This document shows, piece after piece, positions 34,499 to 43,077 of a stretch of DNA of 64,000 bases. Both the position numbers and the translations under genes were made by a program. This stretch comes from Planctomycetota bacterium (GTDB taxonomy: Bacteria > Planctomycetota > MHYJ01 > WSZJ01). The stretch spans positions 49,290-113,289 of the forward strand of contig JACPRD010000135.1 of assembly GCA_016190145.1 (NCBI GenBank), read 5' to 3'. Each line of letters begins with the position of its first letter. Positions within the stretch are counted from its first letter, which is position 1. The notes under the pieces are model-generated. The model saw only the letters and a list, made by a program, of their open reading frames with translations, searched no databases and was not told the origin of the DNA.

Positions 34499-35956
34499 TC
34501 AGGCGAGGAACTTCACGACGGCCACCGCCAGGTACACGGCGCCGAACACCTTGACGGCTCCGGCCATGACCCACGCGACGAGCGCGAGCAGCAGGTCGAG
34601 ATCGTAGACCTTGCTGAGCGCGACGAGCTCCATGAAGAGCGCCCACCCGAGGATCCCGTACTGGGCGATCGGCTGCATCGAGAGCGGGAGGAGCAGCACT
34701 CCAAGCTGGAGAAAATTGGCGAGCCCGGTGATATACCCGAGAGTGACGAGCATGAGCAGGAAGCCGCCGCCGCCCCCGAGGACGCGGGCGACGAGCGTGT
34801 AGATCGCCGAGCCGAGCAGGAGGACGAGCAGGCTCGCGACCACCGTCCCGACCGTTCCGGCGGCGGCGGTGAGAGGTTTCTTCCGTTCGGAAATCGAGAA
34901 TCCATGCGCGCGGCAGAAATCCTCCATGTTTTCGCGCCGGTCATGGAGAACCAGCAGACCCCATCCCGGCTTGTGGGCCCAGGTCGCGTGCGCGACCCCG
35001 CGCTGGGCCCCATGACGCCCGGGAGCCGTCCCGGGAGGCATGGAGACCTCGAAGATCCACGAGGAAGCGCCCTCGCGGGTCGCGGTCAGTTCGCCGGCGT
35101 AAACGCCCGCCTCTTCCGACTCCTCCAGCCGGGTCCATTCCCCCGCGGGGCCGTTGCCGTGGCTCACGGTGTGGGCGACGCGAAGACCGTCGGAGATGGG
35201 CGCGTCGAGCCCGGGCTCGGAGAGACGGATGCGCACGCGAAACGGCATCCCGGCTTCGATTTCGCCGAGGGGCTCTTCGACTTTCCACGCGAACGGCCGT
35301 GCTCCCTGCTCCGTGACCCAGCCCGCGGGGAGGACGGCGTCCATGTGCATGACGCGCTCGATTTCCTGCGAATCCCGCAGTTCCTCGGCGCGGCGCCGCG
35401 GATCGCCGAGCGCGAACGTCGCGATGGCCAGTGCCGCGAAGGAGACGGCGTAAAAGACGGCGGCCTTGGCGAGGAGGTCCTGGCGGGCGAAGAGCGAGGT
35501 GAAGGACTCCATGGTAGAGAGGGGATGGAAGACGGTGCGGAAGGTGAGATTCCAGAAACCGATCTCCGGGTCTACGTCGGGTTCGTGGGTGCGGGGGTGG
35601 CGGGAATGAAAGGGCTGGTCGGTGGAGGCGGCGGCGAGGGGCTGTCCGGTGAGGAGGGAGATGCCGCAGCGCGTGCAGACGATGGTTCCGGGTTCGTAAA
35701 CGGTACCGCAGCCGGCGCAGGGGGGGGCGGAGCCCGAGCGAGGGGTGGGGTGGGGATCGGCGAAATCGAGGGAGGAGTCGTCGCAGAGTTTTCGGAAGAG
35801 TTCTTCGCTGTCGAGGACGGAGTCTGCGGGGGTCGAGGCGAGGGCGAGGGCGGGGACACGCACGGGTTTCCGGCAGGCGGGGCAGTGGCCGCGGGCGCCG
35901 GCGCGGGAGTCGGGAGCGGAGATGGTGCGGCCGCAGGGGCAGGAGAATGAGATCAT
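34499..35956 (-). CDS. Zinc-ribbon membrane protein (Yip1-like C-terminus)
   Basis: 485 residues. Two N-terminal zinc ribbons: CPCGRT...CPACRKPV (about 5-32) and CAGCGTVYEPGTIVCTRCG (about 79-97). TM helices appear at about 160-180 (AAVFYAVSFAALAIATF) and in the last 130 residues (VASLLVLLLGSAIYTLV, FLLMLVTLGYITGLANFLQ, LVAWVMAGAVKVFGAVYLAV), similar to Yip1-type proteins. A beta-rich outer domain (LGEIEAGMPFRVRIRLSEPG) lies between. Function unknown. A minus-strand promoter at 36000-36027 and SD GGAGAC fit the start at 35956. Confidence 0.75.
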   Translation of the reverse strand: MISFSCPCGRTISAPDSRAGARGHCPACRKPVRVPALALASTPADSVLDSEELFRKLCDDSSLDFADPHPTPRSGSAPPCAGCGTVYEPGTIVCTRCGISLLTGQPLAAASTDQPFHSRHPRTHEPDVDPEIGFWNLTFRTVFHPLSTMESFTSLFARQDLLAKAAVFYAVSFAALAIATFALGDPRRRAEELRDSQEIERVMHMDAVLPAGWVTEQGARPFAWKVEEPLGEIEAGMPFRVRIRLSEPGLDAPISDGLRVAHTVSHGNGPAGEWTRLEESEEAGVYAGELTATREGASSWIFEVSMPPGTAPGRHGAQRGVAHATWAHKPGWGLLVLHDRRENMEDFCRAHGFSISERKKPLTAAAGTVGTVVASLLVLLLGSAIYTLVARVLGGGGGFLLMLVTLGYITGLANFLQLGVLLLPLSMQPIAQYGILGWALFMELVALSKVYDLDLLLALVAWVMAGAVKVFGAVYLAVAVVKFLA

Positions 35957-35999
35957 CGAAGGGTCTCCGGTTTGAATTTCTGTAATACAGGCATTTATA

Positions 36000-36027
36000 A
36001 GTGTATGACATAAACTCATCCCGTCAA
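36000..36027 (-). promoter_or_regulatory. Sigma-70-type promoter for the zinc-ribbon membrane protein
   Basis: On the minus strand TTGACG (36027-36022) and TACACT (36005-36000) are 16 nt apart in an unusually AT-rich 100-nt stretch; transcription would begin about 35 nt upstream of the ATG. Confidence 0.55.
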
Positions 36028-36115
36028 GTGGGAACTCGAGATTTATTGTAATTCGTTAATGATGCCGCAAGTCAAGCATGAGCAATGACTTGAGACGCTG
36101 AATTCCGGCGGTTCT

Positions 36116-36466
36116 CTAGGGAAGCGCTTCCGATTCCCCGGAATGCAGCTTGATCTCGCCGCGCAAGACACGCGCGTGGTCCTCGAGCTTCCGCTTCGCC
36201 GCGTCGAAGGAATCCCGGACGACGGTGGTCACGTCCTCGCCCGCCTTGTGATTGATCACGATGTCGTTGCCGGGGACGCCGAGCGTGATCTTCAGCCGGT
36301 ACTTCCCTCCCGTCTTGTGGTGCTTGCCCGGCCCCTCCACCACCACGCGGATGCTGACGAGGCGGGGATAGAAATGCTCCAGTTTCGCCGCGCGTTCCCG
36401 GATGTGTTCGTCGATTTCGGCGGAGAGCTCGATGTCGCGGTAGGAAATATCGAAGGGGATGGGCAT
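36116..36466 (-). CDS. hpf: Ribosome hibernation-promoting factor (HPF/RaiA family)
   Basis: 116 residues, the short form. PFDISYRDIELSAEIDEHIRERAAKLEHFYP is the classical beta-alpha start, followed by IRVVVEGPGKHHKTGGKYRLKITLGVPGNDIVI and the basic helix DSFDAAKRKLEDHARVLRG that contacts 16S rRNA. No long-form C-terminal dimerisation domain. It binds the 30S decoding centre and silences ribosomes in stationary phase. SD GGAG is upstream; an in-frame extension to 36697 is rejected as unrelated to the family. Confidence 0.88.
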   Translation of the reverse strand: MPIPFDISYRDIELSAEIDEHIRERAAKLEHFYPRLVSIRVVVEGPGKHHKTGGKYRLKITLGVPGNDIVINHKAGEDVTTVVRDSFDAAKRKLEDHARVLRGEIKLHSGESEALP

Positions 36467-36739
36467 GGTGGCGGCTCCAGGATTCCGAGGTTGTGTTGCA
36501 ATTGCGGGGCGCAAATCAGGTGCCCCCGGTCGACAGGGGGCGGGTGCCTCCGGGCAATATACGGGAAATTGGGCGCACGGGAGCTTCGGTTCCGTTCCGC
36601 CCGAACGCGCCGGATGCAAGCCCTTCGAGATCAAGATGTTAGAAATTCCCCAATCGGACGCAAATTCCCGCAACTCACTTCCCAGCCAGGGGTTCATAAT
36701 CCGGATCTAAACCATCCTTTTTGTCCCCATGGGGGCCCC

Positions 36740-38434
36740 ATGAAACGCAGCACCGCCTTCACCCTCGCCTCGACCGTCCTGCTCGGAACCGCCGCCGCCC
36801 TCCTCGCGCCGCGATCGATCACCGCGGAACCCGGAAAACCCGGCAGGAAAACCCCGGCGCCCGAGGTCAGCGTCAGCGAACAGCTCGACCGCCTCATCGA
36901 GCAGGAATGGCAGAAACAGAATCTCCAGCCGAGCGAGATGTCCGACGACGCGGAATTCCTGCGCCGCGTGACGCTCGACATCACCGGTCAGATCCCGACG
37001 GCGGAAGCCGCCCGGGCCTTCCTCATGAGCAACGAGTCCGACAAGCGCCGCCGCAAGATCGACGAGCTCCTCGAAAGCCCCCTCTACGCCGAGCACTGGT
37101 CCTTCCTCTGGATGCAGCGCCTCCTCGGCGGCACCAAAGTCCTCCAGAACCCCGCCGCGGGCACCACCGCCCGGCAGTGGTTCCGCGAGGCGTTCGCTTC
37201 CAATATGCCTTACAAGCAGTTCGTGAACGAAATCGTCGGCGCGGAAGGCGACAGCCAGTCGAACGGCGCCGCAGCCTGGGTCGTCTCGCTTCAGGACTCC
37301 GAGGCCGCCGGCATGGCCAGCAGCGCGACGCGCAACTTCCTCGGCATCCAGATCCACTGCGCGCAGTGCCACGATTCCAAGGTCAACGACTGGAAACAGA
37401 AGGACTTCTGGGGCGTCGCCGCCTTCTTCGCCCGCACGCGCGTCCGCCGGATCATCGATCCCGAGACGAAGATGCCCACGGGCGTCTTCGAGATCATGGA
37501 CCTGCCGCGCGGCGAAGTCGCGATTCCGGACACGAATCCCCCGCAGATCATCGAGCCGAAGTACCTCGAGGGAGGCATCCTGTTCCGTCCCGGCGGCAAG
37601 CCCCAGGTCAAGGAGTTCAAGCCGAAGAACAACCCGGACCGGAAGTTCCTCGCCGGGCCGGCCGATGGCGTCGAGCGGCGCAAGGAATTCGCGAAGTGGC
37701 TGACGGCGGACGAGAACAAGTGGTTCGCGAAGGCCGCGGTGAACTGGTACTGGGGGCATTTCCTCGGCGCGGGATTCGTCGAGCCGGTGGAAGACCTCGA
37801 TCCGAACAATCCGGCCGCGGTACCCGCCGCGTTCGACGCCCTGGTGAAGGACTTCAGGGACAACGGGTACGACATCAAGCGGACGATCCGCATCATCTGC
37901 AACACGCGCGCTTACCAGCTCTCGAGCAAGCCGACCGCCACGAACGCGAAGGACGAGCGCTTCTACTCGCACGGCAAGCTCACGCACCTGACGCCTGACC
38001 AGACCTTCTATTCGCTCATGGGCGTGACCGGAATCGAGAACGCGCTGGCGCGCGGCATGGACCGCGACCGGGTCGAGCAGCTCAAGCAGCGGTTCCTCGC
38101 GGGGTTCGTGTTCCTCTTCGGCAACGACGAGGGCGAGGCGGGCGACGCGTTCAACGGCACGATCCCGCAGGCGCTCCTTCTCATGAACAACGTCCAGATC
38201 CAGAACGGGCTCAAGGTCGCGCCGGCGACCACGCTCGGGAAGATCCTTCAGAAGTACGACAGCACGGAAGGGCGTCTCGACGAGATGTACCTGACCGTGC
38301 TGGGCCGCTTCCCCACCGACACCGAGAAGAAGTACTTCGCGAGCGTGATAGCGAAGTACCAGAACTCGAAGCTGATTTACGAGGACATTTACTGGGCGCT
38401 CGTGAACTCTGCGGAGTTCCAGTTCAACCATTGA
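36740..38434 (+). CDS. Exported DUF1549/DUF1553 protein with CxxCH motif
   Basis: 564 residues. Signal peptide about 1-28. DUF1549 block: LDRLIEQEW, EFLRRVTLDITGQIPTAEA (about 75-95), RRRKIDELLESPLYAEHW and the CAQCHD motif (Cys 207, Cys 210, His 211). DUF1553 block: RRKEFAKWLTADENKWFAKA, VNWYWGHFLGAGFVEPVEDL, and the tail NSAEFQFNH. CxxCH could bind haem c, but these proteins usually carry just one. They occur as partners of DUF1501 proteins, as here. Function unproven. Confidence 0.9.
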   Translation: MKRSTAFTLASTVLLGTAAALLAPRSITAEPGKPGRKTPAPEVSVSEQLDRLIEQEWQKQNLQPSEMSDDAEFLRRVTLDITGQIPTAEAARAFLMSNESDKRRRKIDELLESPLYAEHWSFLWMQRLLGGTKVLQNPAAGTTARQWFREAFASNMPYKQFVNEIVGAEGDSQSNGAAAWVVSLQDSEAAGMASSATRNFLGIQIHCAQCHDSKVNDWKQKDFWGVAAFFARTRVRRIIDPETKMPTGVFEIMDLPRGEVAIPDTNPPQIIEPKYLEGGILFRPGGKPQVKEFKPKNNPDRKFLAGPADGVERRKEFAKWLTADENKWFAKAAVNWYWGHFLGAGFVEPVEDLDPNNPAAVPAAFDALVKDFRDNGYDIKRTIRIICNTRAYQLSSKPTATNAKDERFYSHGKLTHLTPDQTFYSLMGVTGIENALARGMDRDRVEQLKQRFLAGFVFLFGNDEGEAGDAFNGTIPQALLLMNNVQIQNGLKVAPATTLGKILQKYDSTEGRLDEMYLTVLGRFPTDTEKKYFASVIAKYQNSKLIYEDIYWALVNSAEFQFNH

Positions 38435-38485
38435 GCCGGGCCGGGCAAGTCCTTTCGGAGTTACGGAGGCCGTTCTCGGCTCGGC

Positions 38486-38567
38486 TCACCCTGAGCGAGC
38501 CCGAAGGGCGAGTCGAAGGGTAACGAGGCACGAGACACGAGGCACGAGGCACGAGGCACGAGGCACC
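38486..38567 (+). repeat. CCTGAGCGAGCCCGAAGGGC repeat followed by a GCACGAG heptamer array
   Basis: 38486-38520 carries the sequence CCTGAGCGAGCCCGAAGGGC then GAGTCGAAGGG, with an inner GAGCCCGAAGGGC hairpin. It is a dispersed repeat I have seen in intergenic DNA of many environmental bacteria. 38523-38567 is about six period-7 GCACGAG units. Located between the DUF1549 and DUF1501 genes. Confidence 0.75.
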
Positions 38568-38594
38568 CCACCCACGACAAATCGGGAGCGAACG

Positions 38595-39980
38595 ATGGAA
38601 CCGCGCAACTGCGACTGCCACGACCAGAAGCCCGACATCCTGCCCGGCCCGATGGACCGGCGCGACTTCTTCAAGCTCGGGATCGGGGGCGCGCTCTCGC
38701 TCGCGCTCGCCAGCCGGATGACGTCGTCGCTCTTCGCGGACGAAAAGAACAGGTACGACAAGCCTCCGGTGCAGGTCACGCCGAAGGCGAAGTCGGTGAT
38801 CCTGCTGTGGATGGACGGCGGGCCGAGCCAGATGGACACGTTCGACCCGAAGTCGGGGGCGAACGGCGGGACGCTGAAGAGGATCAAGACGAAGATCGGA
38901 GGGTGCGATTTCACGGAGCCCCTCGGTCCGCTGGCCGACGTCTCGGACCGGCTGGCGGTGATCCGGTCGCTGAACTCGAAGGAAGGCAACCACCAGAGGG
39001 CGCGGTACCTGCTGCACACCGGGTATCCTCCGACGGGCACGCTTAAGCACCCGTCGACGGGAGCGATCGTCTCGCTCAAGAAGCAGAACCCGGATCTCGA
39101 CCTGCCGCATTTCGTCTCGATCAACAACCCGTCCTTCGGCGCCGGCTTCCTGGGCGTCTCCTACGGTCCGTTCGTGGTGCAGGACCCCTCGCGGCCGCCG
39201 GACAACGTGGCCTACGCTGCGGGCGTCGACGCGGAGAGGTTCGACCGGCGGATGAAGCTGCTCGAGAAGGCCGACGGGGCGTTCGCGGCATCGCGCGGCG
39301 GCGTCATGACGGAGGGGAAGGACGCGATCTACGAGAAGAGCGTCAAGCTGATGCGTTCGCCGATGCTCAAGGCATTCGACATCGCGGACGAGCCGGATTC
39401 CGTGAAGAAGGCCTACGGAATCGGCGACGGCGTCGCGGCGCTGAAGGAAGGCAAGAACCCGCAGCGCGCCGCGCAGCAGAGCGACCGGTTCGGCGCGGGC
39501 GCGATCATGGCGCGGCGCCTCGTCGAAGTCGGCGTCCCGTTCGTCGAAGTCACGCTGGGCGGTTGGGACACGCACCAGGACAATTTCACGCGCGTCCCCG
39601 AGCTCTGCGGCTCGCTCGCGCCCGCCATGGCGGCGCTGATCGCCGACCTCGAGGAGCGCAACCTGCTCGAGTCCACTCTCGTCCTCTGCATGGGCGAGTT
39701 CGGCCGTTCCCCGCGCATCAACCCCAACGACGGCCGCGACCACTTCCCCAACTGCTTCTCCGCCGTCATGGCGGGCGGCGGCGTGCGGGGCGGGCAGGTC
39801 ATCGGCAAGACGGCGGACGACGGCATGTCCGTGGTTGACCGCCCCTGCGGCGTGCCCGACCTCATCGCCACCATCTGCACCGCGATGGGCATCGACCACA
39901 CGGAGTGGTTCCAGACGCCGGTCGGCAGGCCCATCCAGATCGCGAATAAGGGGACGGTGATTGAGGGGTTGCTCGGGTAA
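38595..39980 (+). CDS. DUF1501 family protein, Tat-exported
   Basis: 461 residues. A 20-residue lead (NCDCHDQKPDI) precedes the Tat motif MDRRDFFKLGIGGALSLALA. DUF1501 blocks: VILLWMDGGPSQMDTFDPK, SDRLAVIRSLNSKEGNHQR, FGAGAIMARRLVEVGVPFVE, LGGWDTHQDN, LVLCMGEFGRSPRINPNDGRD and the C-terminal VPDLIATICTAMGID. This is the longer subtype that pairs with DUF1549/1553, as it does with the gene just upstream. An alkaline-phosphatase-like fold is expected; function unproven. The spacer to the partner gene is filled with repeats. Confidence 0.9.
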   Translation: MEPRNCDCHDQKPDILPGPMDRRDFFKLGIGGALSLALASRMTSSLFADEKNRYDKPPVQVTPKAKSVILLWMDGGPSQMDTFDPKSGANGGTLKRIKTKIGGCDFTEPLGPLADVSDRLAVIRSLNSKEGNHQRARYLLHTGYPPTGTLKHPSTGAIVSLKKQNPDLDLPHFVSINNPSFGAGFLGVSYGPFVVQDPSRPPDNVAYAAGVDAERFDRRMKLLEKADGAFAASRGGVMTEGKDAIYEKSVKLMRSPMLKAFDIADEPDSVKKAYGIGDGVAALKEGKNPQRAAQQSDRFGAGAIMARRLVEVGVPFVEVTLGGWDTHQDNFTRVPELCGSLAPAMAALIADLEERNLLESTLVLCMGEFGRSPRINPNDGRDHFPNCFSAVMAGGGVRGGQVIGKTADDGMSVVDRPCGVPDLIATICTAMGIDHTEWFQTPVGRPIQIANKGTVIEGLLG

Positions 39981-39986
39981 CGGCAC

Positions 39987-40137
39987 GTTCGGCGTTCGGC
40001 GTTCGGCGTTCGGCGTTGGCAAGTTAGCAGGAATCCAGTCAGGCCTGGTCGCCACGGCCCAGCACCACTTCAACCCCGCAAGTCCGCCGAAACGACGGCC
40101 TGCGAAGGCGTGAACTCCGAACTCCGAACTCCGAACG
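39987..40137. repeat. GTTCGGM heptamer hairpin element
   Basis: Left arm 39987-40017 (GTTCGGC x4). Right arm 40113-40136 (AACTCCG x3, AACGCGC). A spacer of about 95 nt with no recognisable content separates them. Confidence 0.85.
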
Positions 40138-40147
40138 CGCCGGTGCC

Positions 40148-40153
40148 TATAAT
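40148..40153 (+). promoter_or_regulatory. -10 box of a probable leaderless promoter
   Basis: A perfect TATAAT ends 6 nt before the ATG at 40160. The -35 region falls in the heptamer arm and does not match consensus; no SD is present. Confidence 0.55.
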
Positions 40154-40159
40154 GCCCGC

Positions 40160-42121
40160 ATGCCTCGAACGCAACTCGCCATCTTCGCAGCCGTGATCCT
40201 CGCGGCCGCGGGACTCGCCTTCCTCGCTTCCCGCTCCCTCGAATCGCAGCGCATTCTGCTCGAGCAGGCGGCGGCGGAGACGGAGCGGAGAAGCGCGCTC
40301 GCGGCGGCGGAGGCCTGGGAGCGGAAACTGGACGAGGTCGCGGCCCCCTTCCTCGCTCCCATCCCCGACGCTCCCGGCGTGGCGGGCGTGACGGCGGCGC
40401 TGGTCGCGCTGGAAGGGAATCCGGCGGTGGCGGCGGCGTTCGCGTTCGACCGGTCCGGGCGGCTTGCGTGGCCTCCGGCGGGGATGACGGGACCGGTTTT
40501 CGTCGAGGCCCCGCCTGCGGACGCGGAGGGGCGCGGGCGGCTCCGGGCGGCGTACCGGCAGGAGTTCGTCGGGAAGGATCCCGGGGGCGCGCTGGCGGTC
40601 TACGCGGCCGTCGGCGACGGCGCGTACGGCCGGACGCTCCGCGTCGAGGCCAAAATGCAGGAGGCCGCCCTGGCCGCGAAAGGCCTCGACCGCCCGCGCG
40701 CCATCGCGGCGTACGCCGCGGTCCTCGACATGTGGCGCTTCGCCGAGCCTGAAACCCGCATCGTCGCGTGGGCGGAACGCGCGCGGCTGCTGCGGGAGTC
40801 GGGGTGGCCGGAGGCGGAGGACGCGCTGCTGCGGTTTGCGGAGACGGCCTGGGGCGGGGATCCGTCGTTCTTCGGGGATGCCGCCGGCGCGGCGCGCGAG
40901 CGGGCGCTGGCGGGGCTGGCGGGGGTGGCGCGGCCGGAGGCGGGGACGCGGCGGCGGGAGGCGGAGCTGGGGCGGGCGAAGCGGATTCGGGGGCAGGACG
41001 CGGCGCGGGAGATGGCGGCGGGGGTCGTGCCGGCGCTCGCGCACGGTCCCGAGCCGCCGCGATTTGCGGCTCTCGGCGGAGGGCTGCTGGCCGCGTGGCG
41101 CACGGGGCGGAACGGGCTGACATTCGGCGCCGTGCTGCGCGTCCCCGCGCTCGCCCTCGCGGGGCCCGGGGCGCTCGTCGCGGGCCGGGACACCTGGGCC
41201 GGCGCCCTCTCCCCCGGCGGCGCGTCGGCCGCACTGCGCGGGGCTTCGGGGCTCGCCGCCGCCCTCCCCCCCACCGGCGAGGCCGCCGCGGGGATCCGCC
41301 GGCAGCGCCTCCTCTACCTCGCCGGACTCCTCGTCCTGCTCGCGGCGCTTGCCAGCGGGCTGTTCCTTTCGTTCCGCGCGGTGCGGCGCGAGGGGGAGCT
41401 GGCGAAGCTGAAGAGCGACTTCGTGGCGAACGTATCGCACGAGCTGAAGACGCCGCTCGCGCTGGTGCGGATGTATGCGGAGACGCTGGCGCTGGGGCGG
41501 GTGACGGAGGAGGGGCAGAAAAAGGAATATACGGAAGTGATCCTGCGCGAATCCGAGAGGCTGTCGGCGATGATCGAGCGGATCCTCGACTTCGCGCGGA
41601 TCGAGAAGGGCGAGCGAGCATACGATCGGCGGCCGGGGGATCTGGCGGCGGCCGCGAGGTCCGCGGCGGAGGCGTTCGCGAAGCAGTCGGGCGTGCCGGT
41701 GGCGATCGACGCGCCGCGACCGGTGCTGACGGCGTTCGACGCGGACGGCGTCGCGCTGGCCGTCCGCAACCTTCTGGAAAACGCGGCCAAGTACAGCAAC
41801 GGCACTCCGGGCATCGAACTCGCGGCGCGGATCGCCGGCGGGCACGCGGTGCTTGCGGTCGCCGACCGCGGGATCGGCATCCGGCCGGACGAGCGCGCGC
41901 GGATTTTCGAGCGGTTCTACCGGTCCGCCGACTCGCGGGCGCGCAAGGTCAAGGGGACGGGGCTCGGGCTGGCGCTGGTGGCGCACGTGATGGAAGGGCA
42001 CGGCGGGCGGGCGCGGTGCGAAGCGCGCGATGGCGGCGGGACCGTGTTCGTGCTGGAATTTCCGGTCACGCGCGGGCGAGGAGACAGGAGACTGGAGACA
42101 GGAGACAGGAGTCAGGGGTGA
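40160..42121 (+). CDS. Sensor histidine kinase
   Basis: 653 residues. TM1 about 5-22, a large extracytoplasmic region, TM2 about 380-400 (LLYLAGLLVLLAALASGLFL), then the phosphoacceptor NVSHELKTPLALV with His 427, N box LLENAAKYSNG, G1 ADRGIGI and G2 KGTGLGLALV. It should autophosphorylate and pass phosphate to the regulator encoded 68 nt downstream. The last 14 residues (RGDRRLETGDRSQG) are encoded by a GGAGACA heptamer array that has entered the gene. Confidence 0.9.
   Translation: MPRTQLAIFAAVILAAAGLAFLASRSLESQRILLEQAAAETERRSALAAAEAWERKLDEVAAPFLAPIPDAPGVAGVTAALVALEGNPAVAAAFAFDRSGRLAWPPAGMTGPVFVEAPPADAEGRGRLRAAYRQEFVGKDPGGALAVYAAVGDGAYGRTLRVEAKMQEAALAAKGLDRPRAIAAYAAVLDMWRFAEPETRIVAWAERARLLRESGWPEAEDALLRFAETAWGGDPSFFGDAAGAARERALAGLAGVARPEAGTRRREAELGRAKRIRGQDAAREMAAGVVPALAHGPEPPRFAALGGGLLAAWRTGRNGLTFGAVLRVPALALAGPGALVAGRDTWAGALSPGGASAALRGASGLAAALPPTGEAAAGIRRQRLLYLAGLLVLLAALASGLFLSFRAVRREGELAKLKSDFVANVSHELKTPLALVRMYAETLALGRVTEEGQKKEYTEVILRESERLSAMIERILDFARIEKGERAYDRRPGDLAAAARSAAEAFAKQSGVPVAIDAPRPVLTAFDADGVALAVRNLLENAAKYSNGTPGIELAARIAGGHAVLAVADRGIGIRPDERARIFERFYRSADSRARKVKGTGLGLALVAHVMEGHGGRARCEARDGGGTVFVLEFPVTRGRGDRRLETGDRSQG
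42080..42117 (+). repeat. GGAGACA heptamer array inside the 3' end of the kinase gene
   Basis: GGAGACA, GGAGACT, GGAGACA, GGAGACA, GGAGTCA in tandem. The array supplies the last coding part and almost reaches the stop at 42121. Confidence 0.85.
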
Positions 42122-42145
42122 GGAAGGGGCTCTTTTGAAGGGGGT

Positions 42146-42170
42146 GCGGGCGCGCCACTGGCGCGCCCGC
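42146..42170. terminator. Strong hairpin between kinase and regulator genes
   Basis: An 11-bp perfect stem, GCGGGCGCGCC / GGCGCGCCCGC, closes a 3-nt loop. No T run follows, so it may be an attenuator, a processing site or an mRNA-stability element that changes the kinase:regulator ratio. Confidence 0.5.
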
Positions 42171-42189
42171 CGGTGAGAAACGAAAAACC

Positions 42190-42876
42190 ATGCCAAGCAC
42201 GATCCTGGTCGTCGAAGACGAGGCCGACCTGCTCCGCGGGTTGAGGGACAACCTCGCGTACGAGGGATACCGGGTCCTGACGGCGGGGGACGGGGAAAAG
42301 GGGCTTGCGCTCGCGATCAAGGAGCGGCCGGACCTGGTCATCCTCGACTGGATGATGCCGGGGATGGACGGGCTCACCGTCTGCCGCGAGTTGCGGGCGA
42401 GAGGCCACATGGTCCCCGTCGTGTTCCTGACCGCGCGGGGACAGGAAGTCGACCGCGTTCTCGGGCTCGAAATGGGCGCCGACGACTACATCACGAAACC
42501 CTTCTCAATCCGGGAACTGGCCGCGCGCCTCAAGGCGATCCTGCGGCGCGCCGCAGGCATGGCCGCGCGCCCTGAGAAGTTCACCATCGGCGACCTCGAG
42601 GTCGACGCTTCCTCGTTCAAGGCCCGCCGCGGAAAAAAATCGATCGATCTGGGCCGGTACGAGGCGGAGCTCCTCCGCGTGCTGGCGCAGCGCAAGGGCC
42701 AGGTCGTCTCGCGCAGCGACATCCTGAACGAGGTGTGGGGAGTCGACGCCTATCCGACCGACCGCACGGTGGACAACTACATCGTGAAGCTCCGCCAGAA
42801 GATCGAGCGCGACCCCAAAAAGCCGCGCATGCTCCTGACCGTGCACGGGGCGGGGTACAAACTCGTGGATCCGTGA
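42190..42876 (+). CDS. OmpR/PhoB-type response regulator
   Basis: 228 residues. Receiver domain about 4-120 with the acidic pair in VVEDEADLL, phosphoacceptor Asp 53 in LVILDWMMPG, Thr in FLTARG and Lys in YITKPFSIREL. Winged-helix DNA-binding domain about 130-226 (DLGRYEAELLRVLAQRKGQVVSR, DRTVDNYIVKLRQKIE). Cytoplasmic DNA-binding regulator, partner of the upstream kinase. The target is unknown. Confidence 0.93.
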   Translation: MPSTILVVEDEADLLRGLRDNLAYEGYRVLTAGDGEKGLALAIKERPDLVILDWMMPGMDGLTVCRELRARGHMVPVVFLTARGQEVDRVLGLEMGADDYITKPFSIRELAARLKAILRRAAGMAARPEKFTIGDLEVDASSFKARRGKKSIDLGRYEAELLRVLAQRKGQVVSRSDILNEVWGVDAYPTDRTVDNYIVKLRQKIERDPKKPRMLLTVHGAGYKLVDP

Positions 42877-42900
42877 AAAAGTGCGCCGCCGGATGCCCGA

Positions 42901-42936
42901 CAAATTCACAATTCAAAATTCACAATCCAAAATTGC
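42901..42936 (+). repeat. AATTCAC/AATTCAA heptamer array
   Basis: CAAATTC, ACAATTC, AAAATTC, ACAATCC, AAAATTG: five period-7 units, strikingly AT-rich against the GC-rich surroundings, 25 nt after the response-regulator stop. The remaining 43-kb intergenic stretch (42937-43077) holds nothing recognisable. Confidence 0.75.
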
Positions 42937-43077
42937 CTTTGCACCCCCCCGGAACAGATTCCCTTCATGATGACAACTCTCTACATTTCTAAGCCCCTCC
43001 GTGACACTCCCTCCGGCCCTTCGTCGTAGAGTTCCCGCGTCGGGGGGAAGTGAACCTCACCCACACGGAGACGCGAC

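Noticed and set aside
37358..37372. c-type cytochrome call from CAQCH in the DUF1549 protein
   Set aside because: A single CxxCH without a cytochrome fold or distal ligand pattern; this motif is standard in DUF1549-type proteins and haem binding is unproven.
38424..41621. A 1065-codon open frame on the minus strand
   Set aside because: Antisense to the DUF1501 and histidine kinase genes and runs through heptamer repeats; low-complexity Arg/Pro/Ala product.
42146..42170. Standard rho-independent terminator
   Set aside because: Perfect stem but no T run, and it lies between a kinase and its regulator; kept only as a hairpin of uncertain role.
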